A stretch of 64,000 nucleotides of DNA from Pseudoalteromonas sp. MMG010 (GCF_018100905.1 NZ_JAGJEG010000002.1:310001-374000); one strand, 5' to 3'; shown: positions 42,899 to 55,511, numbered from the stretch's first letter. Notes: a model not told the origin generated them from the letters alone. Numbers and translations are program-made.

Positions 42899-45160
42899 CT
42901 ATGCGGGCGTTAACGAGTTTTCATACTGAAAATCAATTTTATTCTCTTTAACTGACACTTTTACTGTGCCCCCATCAATTAAATCACCAAATAATATTTC
43001 ATTGGCAAGTGGTTTTTTCAGCTCATCCTGAATCACACGTGCCATGGGCCTCGCTCCCATCGCTTTATCGTAGCCTTTATCTGCTAACCACTCTCTTGCT
43101 TTCGCTGAAAGCTCTAAATTAACCGACTTTTTATCTAACTGCGCTTGTAACTCAACAACAAATTTGTCGACCACTTGTAAAATAACGTCTTTCTCAAGAT
43201 GGTTAAACCATATGATGTTATCTAAGCGGTTTCTAAATTCTGGTGAAAATACTTTATTAATTTCACTCATTGCATCGTGAGTGTGATCTTGCTCAGAAAA
43301 ACCAATCGATTTACGAGTTGTTTCTTGCACGCCCGCATTTGTTGTCATCACCACAACAACATTTCTAAAATCTGCTTTACGGCCATTGTTATCGGTTAAT
43401 GTACCGTGGTCCATTACTTGTAATAAAATATTATAAATATCAGGATGCGCTTTTTCTATTTCATCAAGCAACACGACAGCATGAGGATTTTTTATAACAG
43501 CTTCAGTGAGTAATCCACCTTGCTCAAAACCAACATAACCTGGTGGTGCACCAATTAATCGACTTACAGCATGACGTTCAACATATTCAGACATATCAAA
43601 TCGAATAAACTCAACCCCCATGCACTTACCAAGCTGTTTAGTGACTTCTGTTTTACCGACACCCGTTGGGCCTGCAAATAAGAAAGAACCTACCGGTTTA
43701 TTTTCATTTGCCAATCCAGAACGTGATAAACGAATTGCAGAGGTTAATGCATCAATCGATTGGTCTTGCCCAAATACGAGCATTTTTAAATTGCGGTCTA
43801 AGTTTTTAAGGGTTTCTTTATCGGTAGAAGAAACATTTTGTGGTGGTATTCTGGCCATCTTCGAAATAATTAATTCAATATCAGATACACCAATTGTTTT
43901 CTTGCGTTTAGAGCTAGGCTGTAAACGTTGACTAGCCCCAGCTTCGTCAATAACGTCTATTGCTTTATCAGGTAAATGGCGTTCATTAATATATTTAGCG
44001 CTAAGCTCTGCAGCTGCTTTTAGCGCTTTTTGAGTATAACGAATACCATGATGCTCTTCGTAACGATCTTTTAATCCGTTTAAAATTTTAGTTGTATCAG
44101 AGACGCTCGGCTCTAAAACATCAATCTTTTGGAAACGACGAACTAAGGCACGATCTTTTTCAAATATATTTTTATATTCGTTGTAGGTAGTCGAGCCCAT
44201 ACATCTTAATTGGCCACTAGAAAGTAACGGTTTTAACAGATTCGACGCATCCATTACCCCACCAGAAGCTGCTCCTGCACCAATAATCGTATGAATTTCA
44301 TCTATAAATAATATAGAACCGGGTTGGGCTTGCAACTCTTTAAGCAAACTTTTAAAACGCTTTTCAAAATCACCGCGATATTTTGTACCCGCAAGTAAAG
44401 CTCCCATATCTAACGAATATACAACGGCATCAGCAATCACTTCAGGCACCTGTTCGTTTACAATTCGATAGGCTAAGCCTTCGGCAATTGCTGTTTTACC
44501 AACGCCTGCTTCTCCCACTAATAAGGGGTTATTTTTCTTTCTGCGACATAATACTTGTACTGTACGTTCCACTTCACTATCGCGACCAATTAAGGGATCA
44601 ATTTGCCCTTCTTTGGCCTGTAAATTTAAGTTAGTAGTAAAGCTTTCTAGTTTGGTTTTCTCTTCGTTTTGAACTTCTTGCACTTCATCATGAATGTCAT
44701 CGGTATCATCACTTAATTCATCATCTGACTTTGAAACACCATGAGATATAAAATTAACAATATCTAAACGATTTATATCATTCTTTTTAAGTAAGTAAAC
44801 TGCTTGGCTTTCCTGTTCCGAAAACATAGCAACTAATACGTTAACACCGGTTACTTCTTGCTTTCCTGAAGATTGCACATGAAACACAGCACGTTGTAAA
44901 ACACGTTGAAAACCTAATGTAGGCTGAGTTTCACGTTCTTCTTCTAAATCGGGGATAACCGGTGTTGTTTCATCAATGAACTCTAATAACTCAGTTTTTA
45001 ATCCGCTAATATTTACTGCGCATGCATTTAAAGCATCTGCAGCAGATGGATTATCTAGCAGTGCAAGTAAAAGGTGTTCTACTGTCATAAATTCATGTCT
45101 GCGTGTTCGCGCTTCACGAAATGCGACATTTAAAGTTAGTTCTAAATCTTTATTTAGCAT
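42899..45160 (-). CDS. clpA: ATP-dependent Clp protease ATP-binding subunit ClpA
   Basis: An AAA+ unfoldase that feeds substrates to ClpP. N-domain about 1-140, an acidic linker near 145-168, first AAA+ module with GEAGVGKT (near 215) and second with GPTGVGKT (near 495), followed by the IGF-type loop equivalent for ClpP near 610-620 (SIGFSEQ). An in-frame TTG two codons upstream is possible, but AAGGGG precedes the ATG at 45160, giving [14 protein letters not shown] as in E. coli (753 residues). It follows clpS after 64 bases. Confidence 0.97.
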   Translation of the reverse strand: MLNKDLELTLNVAFREARTRRHEFMTVEHLLLALLDNPSAADALNACAVNISGLKTELLEFIDETTPVIPDLEEERETQPTLGFQRVLQRAVFHVQSSGKQEVTGVNVLVAMFSEQESQAVYLLKKNDINRLDIVNFISHGVSKSDDELSDDTDDIHDEVQEVQNEEKTKLESFTTNLNLQAKEGQIDPLIGRDSEVERTVQVLCRRKKNNPLLVGEAGVGKTAIAEGLAYRIVNEQVPEVIADAVVYSLDMGALLAGTKYRGDFEKRFKSLLKELQAQPGSILFIDEIHTIIGAGAASGGVMDASNLLKPLLSSGQLRCMGSTTYNEYKNIFEKDRALVRRFQKIDVLEPSVSDTTKILNGLKDRYEEHHGIRYTQKALKAAAELSAKYINERHLPDKAIDVIDEAGASQRLQPSSKRKKTIGVSDIELIISKMARIPPQNVSSTDKETLKNLDRNLKMLVFGQDQSIDALTSAIRLSRSGLANENKPVGSFLFAGPTGVGKTEVTKQLGKCMGVEFIRFDMSEYVERHAVSRLIGAPPGYVGFEQGGLLTEAVIKNPHAVVLLDEIEKAHPDIYNILLQVMDHGTLTDNNGRKADFRNVVVVMTTNAGVQETTRKSIGFSEQDHTHDAMSEINKVFSPEFRNRLDNIIWFNHLEKDVILQVVDKFVVELQAQLDKKSVNLELSAKAREWLADKGYDKAMGARPMARVIQDELKKPLANEILFGDLIDGGTVKVSVKENKIDFQYENSLTPA

Positions 45161-45224
45161 TGGCAACCCCTTACAGAGATAAAATTATGTACCACATCAA
45201 TTAAACGAAACCGTTAATTGGTCA

Positions 45225-45542
45225 TTACTCCTGCTCACAACTACACAACAATGGATGCTCATTATCGCGTGAATACCGATTAACTTGCTCCACTTTAGTA
45301 TAAGCAACATCGGCACTATACACACCGCAAATGGCTTTACCTTGTTGATGTATTTGTAGCATTACATCAGTTGCTCTATCGCTATCCATATTGAAAAAAG
45401 TCATTAAAATTTCGATTACAAAATCCATCGGTGTGTAATCATCATTATTTAATACTACTTTATATTTTCGTGGTGGTTGCAGTTTTTGCTTCTCACTATC
45501 ACGAACAGTGTCTATTACACCTGAATCTTTCATACCACTCAT
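45225..45542 (-). CDS. clpS: ATP-dependent Clp protease adapter ClpS
   Basis: An adaptor that recognises N-degron residues (Leu, Phe, Trp, Tyr) and delivers them to ClpA. 105 residues: a flexible N-terminal tail, then [21 protein letters not shown], which forms the degron pocket (Asn-Asp-Asp and Met), and [18 protein letters not shown]. It is encoded just before clpA, and the gene pair is divergent from cspD as in E. coli. Confidence 0.97.
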   Translation of the reverse strand: MSGMKDSGVIDTVRDSEKQKLQPPRKYKVVLNNDDYTPMDFVIEILMTFFNMDSDRATDVMLQIHQQGKAICGVYSADVAYTKVEQVNRYSRDNEHPLLCSCEQE

Positions 45543-45624
45543 AATTAAATATAGTCTTGTCTTTGTAACTCAAGCAAACTTGAATAAAAAATAAATTAAA
45601 TGTTTAAAATTGTAACTAAAACCC

Positions 45625-45665
45625 TTGACTCACTGGTTAAATAATCTACATTTAAATTGTAGATT
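45625..45665 (+). promoter_or_regulatory. cspD promoter overlapped by an inverted repeat
   Basis: TTGACT (45625-45630) and TACATT (45647-45652) are 16 bases apart. An inverted repeat AATCTACA/TGTAGATT with a seven-base centre (45643-45665) covers the -10 and likely start of transcription, placing it as an operator or a 5' hairpin. The start codon lies about 85 bases further on. Confidence 0.5.
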
Positions 45666-45743
45666 GGTTATCCCTAAATCAGTCTAGCAAATTATACAGT
45701 TTAGAATAACTAATTTAGTCAACTTATAGAAGGATGTACGAGT

Positions 45744-45962
45744 ATGGCTTGCGGTAAGGTTAAATGGTTCAATAATGCTAAAGGTTTTGGTTTCATTGTA
45801 GAAGATGGTTCTGAGGATGATATATTCGCACACTATTCAACAATAGTTATGGATGGATATAAAACCCTTAAAGCCGGTCAAGATGTTACTTTTGAATTAC
45901 AACAAGGGCCTAAAGGCATGCATGCTACTAATATTGCCCCTAACGGTGATATTATAGAATAG
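45744..45962 (+). CDS. cspD: Cold-shock-like protein CspD
   Basis: A 72-residue single cold-shock domain. RNP1 KGFGFI and RNP2 DIFAHYS are intact, and the acidic C-terminus and position divergent from clpS identify it as CspD, which in E. coli inhibits replication in stationary phase, rather than a cold-induced CspA. AGAAGGATG precedes the ATG with suitable spacing. A weak hairpin AAGCGAG/CTCGCTT at 45980-46009 followed by a pyrimidine-rich stretch may end its transcript. Confidence 0.95.
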   Translation: MACGKVKWFNNAKGFGFIVEDGSEDDIFAHYSTIVMDGYKTLKAGQDVTFELQQGPKGMHATNIAPNGDIIE

Positions 45963-48614
<2,652 letters not shown>

Positions 48615-48629
48615 TTTAAGATTAAATTT

Positions 48630-48664
48630 AAAAACCGCTTACTTTAAAAGTAAGCGGTTTTTTT
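48630..48664 (+). terminator. Terminator of icd
   Basis: Arms around ACCGCTTACTT/AAGTAAGCGGT with a short loop, followed by at least seven T. Confidence 0.88.
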
Positions 48665-48681
48665 GTGTCTTAATTTTATAT

Positions 48682-48720
48682 AAAAAGGCCGCTATTTATA
48701 TAAAATTGCGGCCTTTATTT
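48682..48720 (-). terminator. Terminator of the amidohydrolase pair
   Basis: Arms AAAGGCCGC/GCGGCCTTT with a 15-base loop and a T run on the minus strand, 16 bases past the amidohydrolase stop. Confidence 0.75.
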
Positions 48721-48736
48721 TACGATTACTTATAAA

Positions 48737-49981
48737 TTATTTTGTATAAGCTCGCGGCATAGTTGACTCTGTAGTGTAACGGTCACGTAGTTTATCTTGA
48801 CGCGATTGTGTAGACACTTCTTCGCCGTTAATAATCATTGTATTTACATGACTACTTAGCTCAAATGGATCATTACTCCATACTACCACGTCAGCCGCTT
48901 TACCCACTTCGAGGCGACCTGCATTAATACCAAAAACATCGGCTACATTAGACGTAACAGCTTTTAATGCGCCATGCTGGCTCATGCCATACGAAACAGC
49001 ATTACCTGCATCAAAGCGAAGCTGATAGATATTATGACTGGCATCTCCGCCTACAGTTAAAATAACCTTTACGCCTGCTTTTTCAAGCACCGCTGCGTTA
49101 TCTAAACTTGCATGTAATGAGTCAAAACTTGAAGGTAAGCTGTCCATTGCACTGATGATCACAGGGACTTGTGCTTGAGCGAGCTTCTCTTTTACTACAA
49201 CAGCATCTTGGGCACCATTTAGCACTAACTTAATGCCAAACTGTTTTTTAACTTTAAGAAGCTCGACAATATCTGCCGCACGCGATACACCTACGACAAG
49301 TGGCATCTGGCCACTCAATACTTTAGCCATTACTTTATCTTCAGTACTTGGCTTGCTATCGTCGTCTTTTTTAGATTTTTTAGAAGCTTTACGTTGATGC
49401 TCTTCAAGCTTATTCATTAGTGTTTGCAATGTAAAAGCACGAGAGCCTTTTCTGCGTTCACCTAAATCAACAATTAAAGCCGCTTGTTTTTGAATGTCGC
49501 TGTCAAAGCTACCACTCAAATCGACAACACTTGCAAGACCAGCAAAAATACTATCGCCACCGTGAGGGGTTATGACATCGCGTGTAACCCCACCTTTGCG
49601 AGCGTAAGGTATTAAGCTTGAATGCGCGTTATAAGCAAGGCTTACATCAAAATCAATACCCGCTTTTTCTTCGCCTGCATCACGAGAGCCCGCAACAGCA
49701 CTCACTTCAACAAGGCCTAGCTGATTAATACTTGAAATAAAACCAGGCGTAACAATTTGGCCTTTTGCATCTATAACTTTGTCTGCTTGCACTTGAGTTG
49801 GATTAATGGCGGTAATTTTCCCGTTATCCATTATTATGCTCGCATTTTCTAAAATGCCTTGCTCAGTTGAGGTATGCAGAGTGGCATTAACAATAGCAAG
49901 CGATTGTGCGCTGGCAAAACCTGAGCTTAATAATCCAGCAGCAACCAGAGATAGCGAAAACGAACGTGATAAATTTTTCAT
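48737..49981 (-). CDS. Amidohydrolase-like protein lacking the metal-binding HxH (probable pseudoenzyme)
   Basis: Exported (signal peptide about 1-25, ending ASA) and 414 residues long. It keeps the amidohydrolase framework: VTPGFI at the end of the N-terminal beta-sandwich, LKAVTSNVADVFGINAGRLEVGKAADVVVWSNDPF at the C-terminus. But the expected HxH after PG-x-I-D reads SSINQ (Ile85 and Gln87 in place of His), and other metal ligands are not apparent. A basic/acidic insert (KKSKKDDDSK, about 200-210) is unusual. It is encoded ten bases after an apparently active paralogue, so the two may form a heteromer, with this one structural or regulatory. Confidence 0.8.
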   Translation of the reverse strand: MKNLSRSFSLSLVAAGLLSSGFASAQSLAIVNATLHTSTEQGILENASIIMDNGKITAINPTQVQADKVIDAKGQIVTPGFISSINQLGLVEVSAVAGSRDAGEEKAGIDFDVSLAYNAHSSLIPYARKGGVTRDVITPHGGDSIFAGLASVVDLSGSFDSDIQKQAALIVDLGERRKGSRAFTLQTLMNKLEEHQRKASKKSKKDDDSKPSTEDKVMAKVLSGQMPLVVGVSRAADIVELLKVKKQFGIKLVLNGAQDAVVVKEKLAQAQVPVIISAMDSLPSSFDSLHASLDNAAVLEKAGVKVILTVGGDASHNIYQLRFDAGNAVSYGMSQHGALKAVTSNVADVFGINAGRLEVGKAADVVVWSNDPFELSSHVNTMIINGEEVSTQSRQDKLRDRYTTESTMPRAYTK

Positions 49982-49991
49982 TCTGGGCTCC

Positions 49992-51374
49992 TTATTGTTG
50001 ACCTAACATAAAATCACTTTGTGCTTGGAATGCGCTATCGTTTCTATCATAAACTTTTGCACCATCAACAAACACTTGCTCAGCTTTTGCGTAAACACTA
50101 AACGGGCTTTGATTCCAAATAACGACATCACCTTGTTTACCTGCTTCAAGCGACCCTGTTTTATCATCAATACCTAATGATTTAGCAGCATTAGATGTGA
50201 TCCACTTAATAGCGTGTTGCTCTGAAATATCAAAGCCATTTTCATTTGCACGGTACATCACTTTACCCGCTTCTTGATTTAAGCGCTGAATCGTTGTATC
50301 TGAATCTGAGTGCACAATCGCACACGAATTTTTAACCGCATCAACAATTGCTACATTTTCTTGAACCATGTCGTAGGCTTCCATTTTAAAGCCCCACCAA
50401 TCTGGCCAAAGTGCAGCACACGAGCCATTATCAGCAAGAAGGTCGGCAATTTTGTAAGCCTCTACCCCATGATGAAATGTACCTGCGTGGTAGTTAAACT
50501 CTTTAGAAAGGTCAATCATCATGGCCATTTCTTCAGCTTTATAACAATGATTATGGATCAGGACTTCACCTTCAAGCACTGCTCGCAAGGTATCGTGCTT
50601 AATATCACGAATAGGTGCTTCTGGGTTTAAACCAGCCTCGTAATCAGCGTCGTATTTGTCCCATGCACGCTTATACTCTTGCGCTTCGGCCCATGCCATG
50701 CGGTAACCTGCCATGTTACCCATACGGGTTGAAGGTAATGTACCTTGGCGACCATAAACACGTTTAGGGTTTTCACCACAGGCCATTTTTAAGCCATTAG
50801 GTGCATCAGGAAATTTCATTGCTTGCATAGTGTGCGCAGGTACGTTTTTAAGCGTAACCCCTCGGCCACCAAATAAGTTAGCTGAGCCGGGTAAAATTTG
50901 TAATGAGGTAATACCGCCTTCACGAGCACGGTTAAAGCCTGGATCTTGTGGCCATACAGAATGCTCTACCCAAACCTCTGCGGTATTTGGGCTGGTCATT
51001 TCATTGCCATCTTGATGCGACTCAACAGACGGGCTTGGATAAGCACCTAAATGAGAGTGAACATCAATAATCCCCGGAGTTACCCATTTTCCCATTGCGT
51101 CAATGGTCGTATCTGCATCAGCTGATAAGTCTTTGCCTACTTGCTTTACTTTACCATCAACAAGTAAAACATCTGTATCATCTAAACGCTCACCCGTACC
51201 AGTAAGTACCGTCGCGTTTGTAATTAATGTACTACTTATCGCTACGGGCTTGTAAGTACTTGGGTAAGGGTTTTTATTAATTGTTATTTTTGGATTTTGA
51301 GGGCCATTTTCTTGGCAACCAACGAGTGCAGCAGCTAAACCTACTGCTAACAATGAGGGAGCAAATTTTTGCAT
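49992..51374 (-). CDS. Amidohydrolase family lipoprotein (imidazolonepropionase-like)
   Basis: A lipoprotein signal with lipobox LVGC (Cys20) predicts export and acylation. The 460-residue body has the amidohydrolase metal motif GIIDVHSHLG (H106, H108), IHNHCYKAEEM, GTFHHGVEAYK and IVHSDSD, so it should be an active metallohydrolase, perhaps a peptidase of the Xaa-Pro or N-acyl type found in this superfamily. Its substrate is unknown. It is the first of a tandem pair; the following gene has lost the HxH motif. The pair ends at a shared terminator. Confidence 0.85.
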   Translation of the reverse strand: MQKFAPSLLAVGLAAALVGCQENGPQNPKITINKNPYPSTYKPVAISSTLITNATVLTGTGERLDDTDVLLVDGKVKQVGKDLSADADTTIDAMGKWVTPGIIDVHSHLGAYPSPSVESHQDGNEMTSPNTAEVWVEHSVWPQDPGFNRAREGGITSLQILPGSANLFGGRGVTLKNVPAHTMQAMKFPDAPNGLKMACGENPKRVYGRQGTLPSTRMGNMAGYRMAWAEAQEYKRAWDKYDADYEAGLNPEAPIRDIKHDTLRAVLEGEVLIHNHCYKAEEMAMMIDLSKEFNYHAGTFHHGVEAYKIADLLADNGSCAALWPDWWGFKMEAYDMVQENVAIVDAVKNSCAIVHSDSDTTIQRLNQEAGKVMYRANENGFDISEQHAIKWITSNAAKSLGIDDKTGSLEAGKQGDVVIWNQSPFSVYAKAEQVFVDGAKVYDRNDSAFQAQSDFMLGQQ

Positions 51375-51474
51375 TTTGTTCGATTCTCCTATTTTTTTGT
51401 TACTTTAGCGAAAGCTAAGTAATAAAGCTAAAAAAACAGGTAAAAAAGCGATTAATTGAGTTAAATGGCTGTAA

Positions 51475-52260
51475 TTATTTTTTTATATAATTGTTATAAA
51501 GTTTTTCAAGCGCACCTTCAGTAGTCAGTGACGGATCTTTGCTTATAAAGTGCTTAACGGTACGTGTTACAAAATCTGAGTTTTGTTTATACTGCTTTGA
51601 AAAATCTTTAATTAGAGTATTACCGTCTTTCGCGGCGGTTACTTTATCATGGCGATGATGATATTGACTCAGTGCTTTATTAAAGTCGCCGTTATAATCT
51701 TCAACTAAAATTTTATAAAAATCACTTTTTTGTACTTTAAGTGTATTTATACAATAGTTTAAAGCTTCCTTGAAGTCGGTGAAAGTCATACCTTCTACAT
51801 CAAACTCTTTTGTTTTTTCGCGTACAGTGACACGTGCTTCCTCGGTTGCGTAACTAAAGCCTGTAAAAGCTAAGCGCTCGGCAGCTTCTTTACCTAACTT
51901 CATACCCGCTTGAATACTATGCGCAAACTCATCACTCATTTCGCTAAGCTCACTTTCTTCCCACATACTGTATACCCGCAATGCTTTGGCATATTTACTT
52001 GAGAGCTTTTTTTTCAGTTTAGTAAAGCGCTCATCTATGCTCATCAGTCTTTCATTATGAAGTAATGCATGGCATTCATAACATGCTGCAATCGACACAA
52101 AATCAGCTTCTTCGCCTAAATCTACAATGCTTTGTAGCATATGAAGCGGTGGACAATGATCGCGCTTAGTCGCTTCGCAGCCACAATAAAAACACTGATT
52201 AAAGTTCTTGTGATCGCATGCATAGGCATGTTGATAGTAATTTGCTAATGATTTGCTCAC
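51475..52260 (-). CDS. HNH-like zinc-finger protein with helical C-terminal region
   Basis: The N-terminal 60 residues have a treble-clef/HNH look: CFYCGCEATKRDHCPP then ACYECHALLHN, which gives two C-x2-C pairs around a DH-x-PP. The remaining 200 residues are charged and helical (KKKLSSKYAKALRVYSMWEE...), of no known family. It may be an HNH nuclease or a nucleic-acid-binding zinc protein. The start is GTG at 52260 with TTTAGGA six bases upstream; a TTG nine codons earlier is less likely. A single gene between the amidohydrolase pair and DUF445. Confidence 0.65.
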   Translation of the reverse strand: MSKSLANYYQHAYACDHKNFNQCFYCGCEATKRDHCPPLHMLQSIVDLGEEADFVSIAACYECHALLHNERLMSIDERFTKLKKKLSSKYAKALRVYSMWEESELSEMSDEFAHSIQAGMKLGKEAAERLAFTGFSYATEEARVTVREKTKEFDVEGMTFTDFKEALNYCINTLKVQKSDFYKILVEDYNGDFNKALSQYHHRHDKVTAAKDGNTLIKDFSKQYKQNSDFVTRTVKHFISKDPSLTTEGALEKLYNNYIKK

Positions 52261-52344
52261 GTTCGTTCCTAAAATATTGATTCGCAATGGCCGCTGAAAT
52301 CAGAACAGCCTGAAGGTTTTTGTCAGCGACTAAGTATGTAATTA

Positions 52345-53037
52345 TTATATTATTGCGGCAATTAAACCAAATAAGCCACCAAATACACCACCCCAAACCA
52401 CTAACCAGCCTAAGTGCTCTTTTATCAAAGTTTGAATGATTTCTTTGACCATTTTTGGCGTGAGCTCTTCTAGTCGATCATCAACTAATTTTATAACGGT
52501 GTCGTATAATTGCTCATGACTGTTATTACCCATTAAGGTCGTGCTAACTAAATCAGAAAACTCTTCTGTTTCACTTATTTGTGATAAAGATAACTGCATT
52601 TTCTCAATAAATTTTTCACGCATGGGTTCAATGGCCTCAGTACCACCAAACATACCGAGCATGCTGCCAAATTGAGATTGTTCGATAACCTGTAATAAAT
52701 TATCAAATGCAGGGTTTAAATCAACGCCTGCTATTATCTCAGAAAAATCAATATTTGGTTTAACGGTTTTAAGTAAGTTAGCTATTTTTTGTTGAGAAAA
52801 AAACTCAGTAATAATGAGGTTACGAATGGCCGCTTTAAAACTTTCAAACTTTAATGCGATCACCCCTGAACCATATATAAATGGCACTCTTTCAAATAGC
52901 ATATGAATAGCAATTAAATTTGTTACAGCACCAGATAAGGCAAATAAACCAATCGATAAAATGACTGATTGAGCTGTTAAGTAGCCAAAAACGACAAAGA
53001 TTGTCGCGAGTGTATTAGTTATTAAACTTTTATTCAT
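52345..53037 (-). CDS. DUF445 family membrane protein
   Basis: A 230-residue inner-membrane protein. Two N-terminal hydrophobic helices with ALSGAVTNLIAIHMLFERVPFIYGSG, the DUF445 hallmark, then a long helical soluble part (about 65-205), and a C-terminal hydrophobic hairpin GWLVVWGGVFGGLFGLIAAII. Function of the family is unknown; a relation to the B. subtilis YheB group is likely. The ATG is at 53037. Single gene. Confidence 0.82.
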   Translation of the reverse strand: MNKSLITNTLATIFVVFGYLTAQSVILSIGLFALSGAVTNLIAIHMLFERVPFIYGSGVIALKFESFKAAIRNLIITEFFSQQKIANLLKTVKPNIDFSEIIAGVDLNPAFDNLLQVIEQSQFGSMLGMFGGTEAIEPMREKFIEKMQLSLSQISETEEFSDLVSTTLMGNNSHEQLYDTVIKLVDDRLEELTPKMVKEIIQTLIKEHLGWLVVWGGVFGGLFGLIAAII

Positions 53038-53193
53038 AATGTATTCCGTAATATAAAACCTGCGTTTACTAAATGGATAGCAAAAGCGACAACACGATAT
53101 AAATTTAATTAAATCTGTTAAAAAATAAAAAGACCGCTATATTTAAAAGGTATCCAATCGTTAAATTATTTAGCTACGTCATTGGAGATGAAA

Positions 53194-53397
53194 ATGAAAG
53201 ACTTTAAATCACAACGTATAACATGTCCTCATTGCGGACATCATATACACTTAGACTTAGATGCAAGTATGGGCGATCAAGATTATATTGAAGACTGTAC
53301 TGCATGTTGCAACCCTATTCATTTAAATATGCATATTGATCATATTAATAAAAAACTAGAATTACATATTGATAGTGACGATGAACAAATCTTTTAG
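53194..53397 (+). CDS. CPXCG-motif small zinc-ribbon protein
   Basis: A 67-residue acidic protein with CPHCGHHIHLDLDASMGDQ then DCTACCNPIHLNMHID. The CPxCG and CxxC pairs form a probable zinc ribbon, as in the CPXCG-motif family of small cysteine-rich proteins. Function unknown. The ATG at 53194 has GGAG six bases upstream; in-frame TTG (53182) and ATG (53188) are worse placed. The stop overlaps the riboflavin synthase stop on the opposite strand (53394-53397). Confidence 0.75.
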   Translation: MKDFKSQRITCPHCGHHIHLDLDASMGDQDYIEDCTACCNPIHLNMHIDHINKKLELHIDSDDEQIF

Positions 53398-54014
53398 CCT
53401 TTTTGCTGCATATAATTTTCAACAGTATTAACTATGGTATAAGTTTGCTGGTCAACTTCTATATTTAACTTGTCACCTTGCTGTGCAATACCTAAATTTG
53501 TAATTGATAATGTTTCTGGGATCAGATGTAACCAAAAACCTTCATCATCTATATGACCGACAGTTAGACTCGCACCATTAATTGCAATAAAACCTTTATA
53601 AAGTACATATTTTTTCCAGTTTGCTGGCACGTTTAATTTAATTTTACAATTATTCCCCTCGTTTATTCTCGAAGCGATGGTAGCCTTACAATGAATATGC
53701 CCAGAGACTATATGCCCACCTAATTCTTTACCAAATGTCATAGAGCGTTCAAAATTAACCCTATGCCCAACAACTAAATCATTTAAATTGGTAAGCGCTA
53801 GCGTTTCATCTATTATATCAAAGTGGATCTCAACACCATCTAATATTGATTTAAATTCGGTCACGGTCAAACAACAACCATTTATAGCGATGCTCGCCCC
53901 AATTTCTAACTTAGTTGCATATTGTGGTTTAACGTTAATAACGAGTTTTACGATTCCATCGTCTTTGGTTATTTGAGCAATTTTAGCCTGAGTTTGAATG
54001 ATACCGGTAAACAT
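53394..54014 (-). CDS. ribE: Riboflavin synthase, alpha subunit
   Basis: It dismutates two 6,7-dimethyl-8-ribityllumazine to riboflavin and the pyrimidine precursor. Two lumazine-binding repeats: MFTGIIQ...SIAINGCCLTVTEF (about 1-90) and HIVSGHIHCKATI...GFIAINGASLTVG (about 95-190), 206 residues in all. No FMN riboswitch is visible in the 126-base gap upstream. It is divergent from the MATE gene, as E. coli ribC-mdtK. The gene symbol is ribC in E. coli, ribE in most others. Confidence 0.95.
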   Translation of the reverse strand: MFTGIIQTQAKIAQITKDDGIVKLVINVKPQYATKLEIGASIAINGCCLTVTEFKSILDGVEIHFDIIDETLALTNLNDLVVGHRVNFERSMTFGKELGGHIVSGHIHCKATIASRINEGNNCKIKLNVPANWKKYVLYKGFIAINGASLTVGHIDDEGFWLHLIPETLSITNLGIAQQGDKLNIEVDQQTYTIVNTVENYMQQKG

Positions 54015-54140
54015 AATTTTACTTTTAAATAATCAAAAGCTAATTTTAACCGAACAAATATAAAAATCACTAGCAGTTTGTTTTTTATTAATAACTTTAT
54101 CAATTACAATAGTATTCTTTAGGATTAACAATTAGCTATT

Positions 54141-55511
54141 ATGACATTTTGTAAATGGGAAGCTAAAAAGCTACTTGCGCTAGCTTACCCTGTATTTTTA
54201 GCACAAGTTACACTGATATTAATGTCAGTAGTCGATACAATTATGGCAGGACAAGTTAGTCCGACGGACTTAGCCGCACTCTCAGTTGCTACCGGCGTCT
54301 GGAATCCATTATTATTAGCTATTCAAGGAATCTTACTTGCATTAACAGGCATTATTGCACAGTGTTATGGTGCAAATAATAAATCTGCAATAAGTCATTA
54401 CTTCCAGCAAGCCTTATATTTAACAGCCGCCCTAGCCATTATTGGATTTATTATTGCGAGTTTTTCTGATGTCGTTATTTCAAATCTAGATACCAGCCCC
54501 GCTATTGCAAGCTTAGCGAATGATTATATTCGTTTTGTTAAGTGGGGGATTTTTGGCTTTCTTATTTTTACTTGCTATCGTAACGTCACAGAAGGGATGG
54601 GAATGACTAAGCCTGCCTTTTATATAAGTTTACTTGGCTTAGCCATTAATATTCCAGCTAATTATATCTTTATTCATGGAAAGCTTGGTGTGTCATCTTA
54701 TGGTGGAGCAGGATGTGGGATCGCAACAACGCTGGTGTTAACAGTTATGGCGATTGCTCAAGTGATTTTTTGTCATTATAGTAAAAAAGTTGATGCAAAA
54801 AAATTACTGTCGCCATTTGCAAAGCCCGATTTTAGTACCATTAAAACAATGACTAAACTTGGCATTCCGATTTCATTAGCCACTTTTTTTGAAGTAACAT
54901 TATTTGCCTGCATCCCTTTATTTATAGCTCACTTAGGAGCGGTGGCGATTGCAGGTCATCAAATAGCGGGCAGTGTCACTACACTGCTATTTATGATGCC
55001 TTTGAGTTTATCTATTGCTATAAGTATTCGAATCGGAAACCTATATGGGCAAAATAACATTAAGCAATTAAAAACATTCGTTAGCACAAGCTATATATTA
55101 GCTATTGCGATTGCCATCATCTTAGCCACATTTACTTTTTTAGGCCGTACAAGAATTAGTGAATTATATAGCGATAGTCCACAAGTCATTGCGCTTGCCT
55201 CTTCTATTATGATCCTTGCGTGTCTTTATCAACTTCCTGATGCGCTACAAGTTTCTGCTAATGGTATTTTAAGAGGCTTAAAACATACAGCCCCCATTTC
55301 ATATATTACCTTTATCTCTTATTGGTTAATTGGATTTGCTTTAGGTTTTATTTTAGCGAGAACGGATTTAATCACCTCCCCAATGGGGCCACATGGTTTT
55401 TGGGTAGGGATCATTGTCGGTTTAACATTTGCTGCCGTTTTATTAATGTACACGGTACATAAAAAGTTAAAATCACTGGGAGTATCTGGCAATAAAAAAG
55501 CCATAATTTAA
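54141..55511 (+). CDS. norM: MATE family multidrug efflux protein (NorM/MdtK type)
   Basis: A 12-helix inner-membrane pump that exports cationic drugs using Na+ or H+. 456 residues; the start WEAKKLLALAYPVFLAQVTLILMSVVDTIMAGQVS and the second-half TMTKLGIPISLATFFEVTLFACIPLF show the two MATE repeats. The pairing opposite ribE is the same as for mdtK in E. coli. TTTAGG lies well upstream of the ATG. A hairpin AAGCCATA/TATGGCTT (about 55499-55522) follows without a T-tract. Confidence 0.93.
   Translation: MTFCKWEAKKLLALAYPVFLAQVTLILMSVVDTIMAGQVSPTDLAALSVATGVWNPLLLAIQGILLALTGIIAQCYGANNKSAISHYFQQALYLTAALAIIGFIIASFSDVVISNLDTSPAIASLANDYIRFVKWGIFGFLIFTCYRNVTEGMGMTKPAFYISLLGLAINIPANYIFIHGKLGVSSYGGAGCGIATTLVLTVMAIAQVIFCHYSKKVDAKKLLSPFAKPDFSTIKTMTKLGIPISLATFFEVTLFACIPLFIAHLGAVAIAGHQIAGSVTTLLFMMPLSLSIAISIRIGNLYGQNNIKQLKTFVSTSYILAIAIAIILATFTFLGRTRISELYSDSPQVIALASSIMILACLYQLPDALQVSANGILRGLKHTAPISYITFISYWLIGFALGFILARTDLITSPMGPHGFWVGIIVGLTFAAVLLMYTVHKKLKSLGVSGNKKAII

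Noticed and set aside
45643..45665. LexA box at cspD
   Set aside because: The repeat lacks the CTGT-N8-ACAG core; I report it only as an unassigned inverted repeat.
54015..54140. FMN riboswitch before riboflavin synthase
   Set aside because: The 126-base gap is AT-rich and shows none of the conserved RFN element sequence (AGGG/CCCT pairs).
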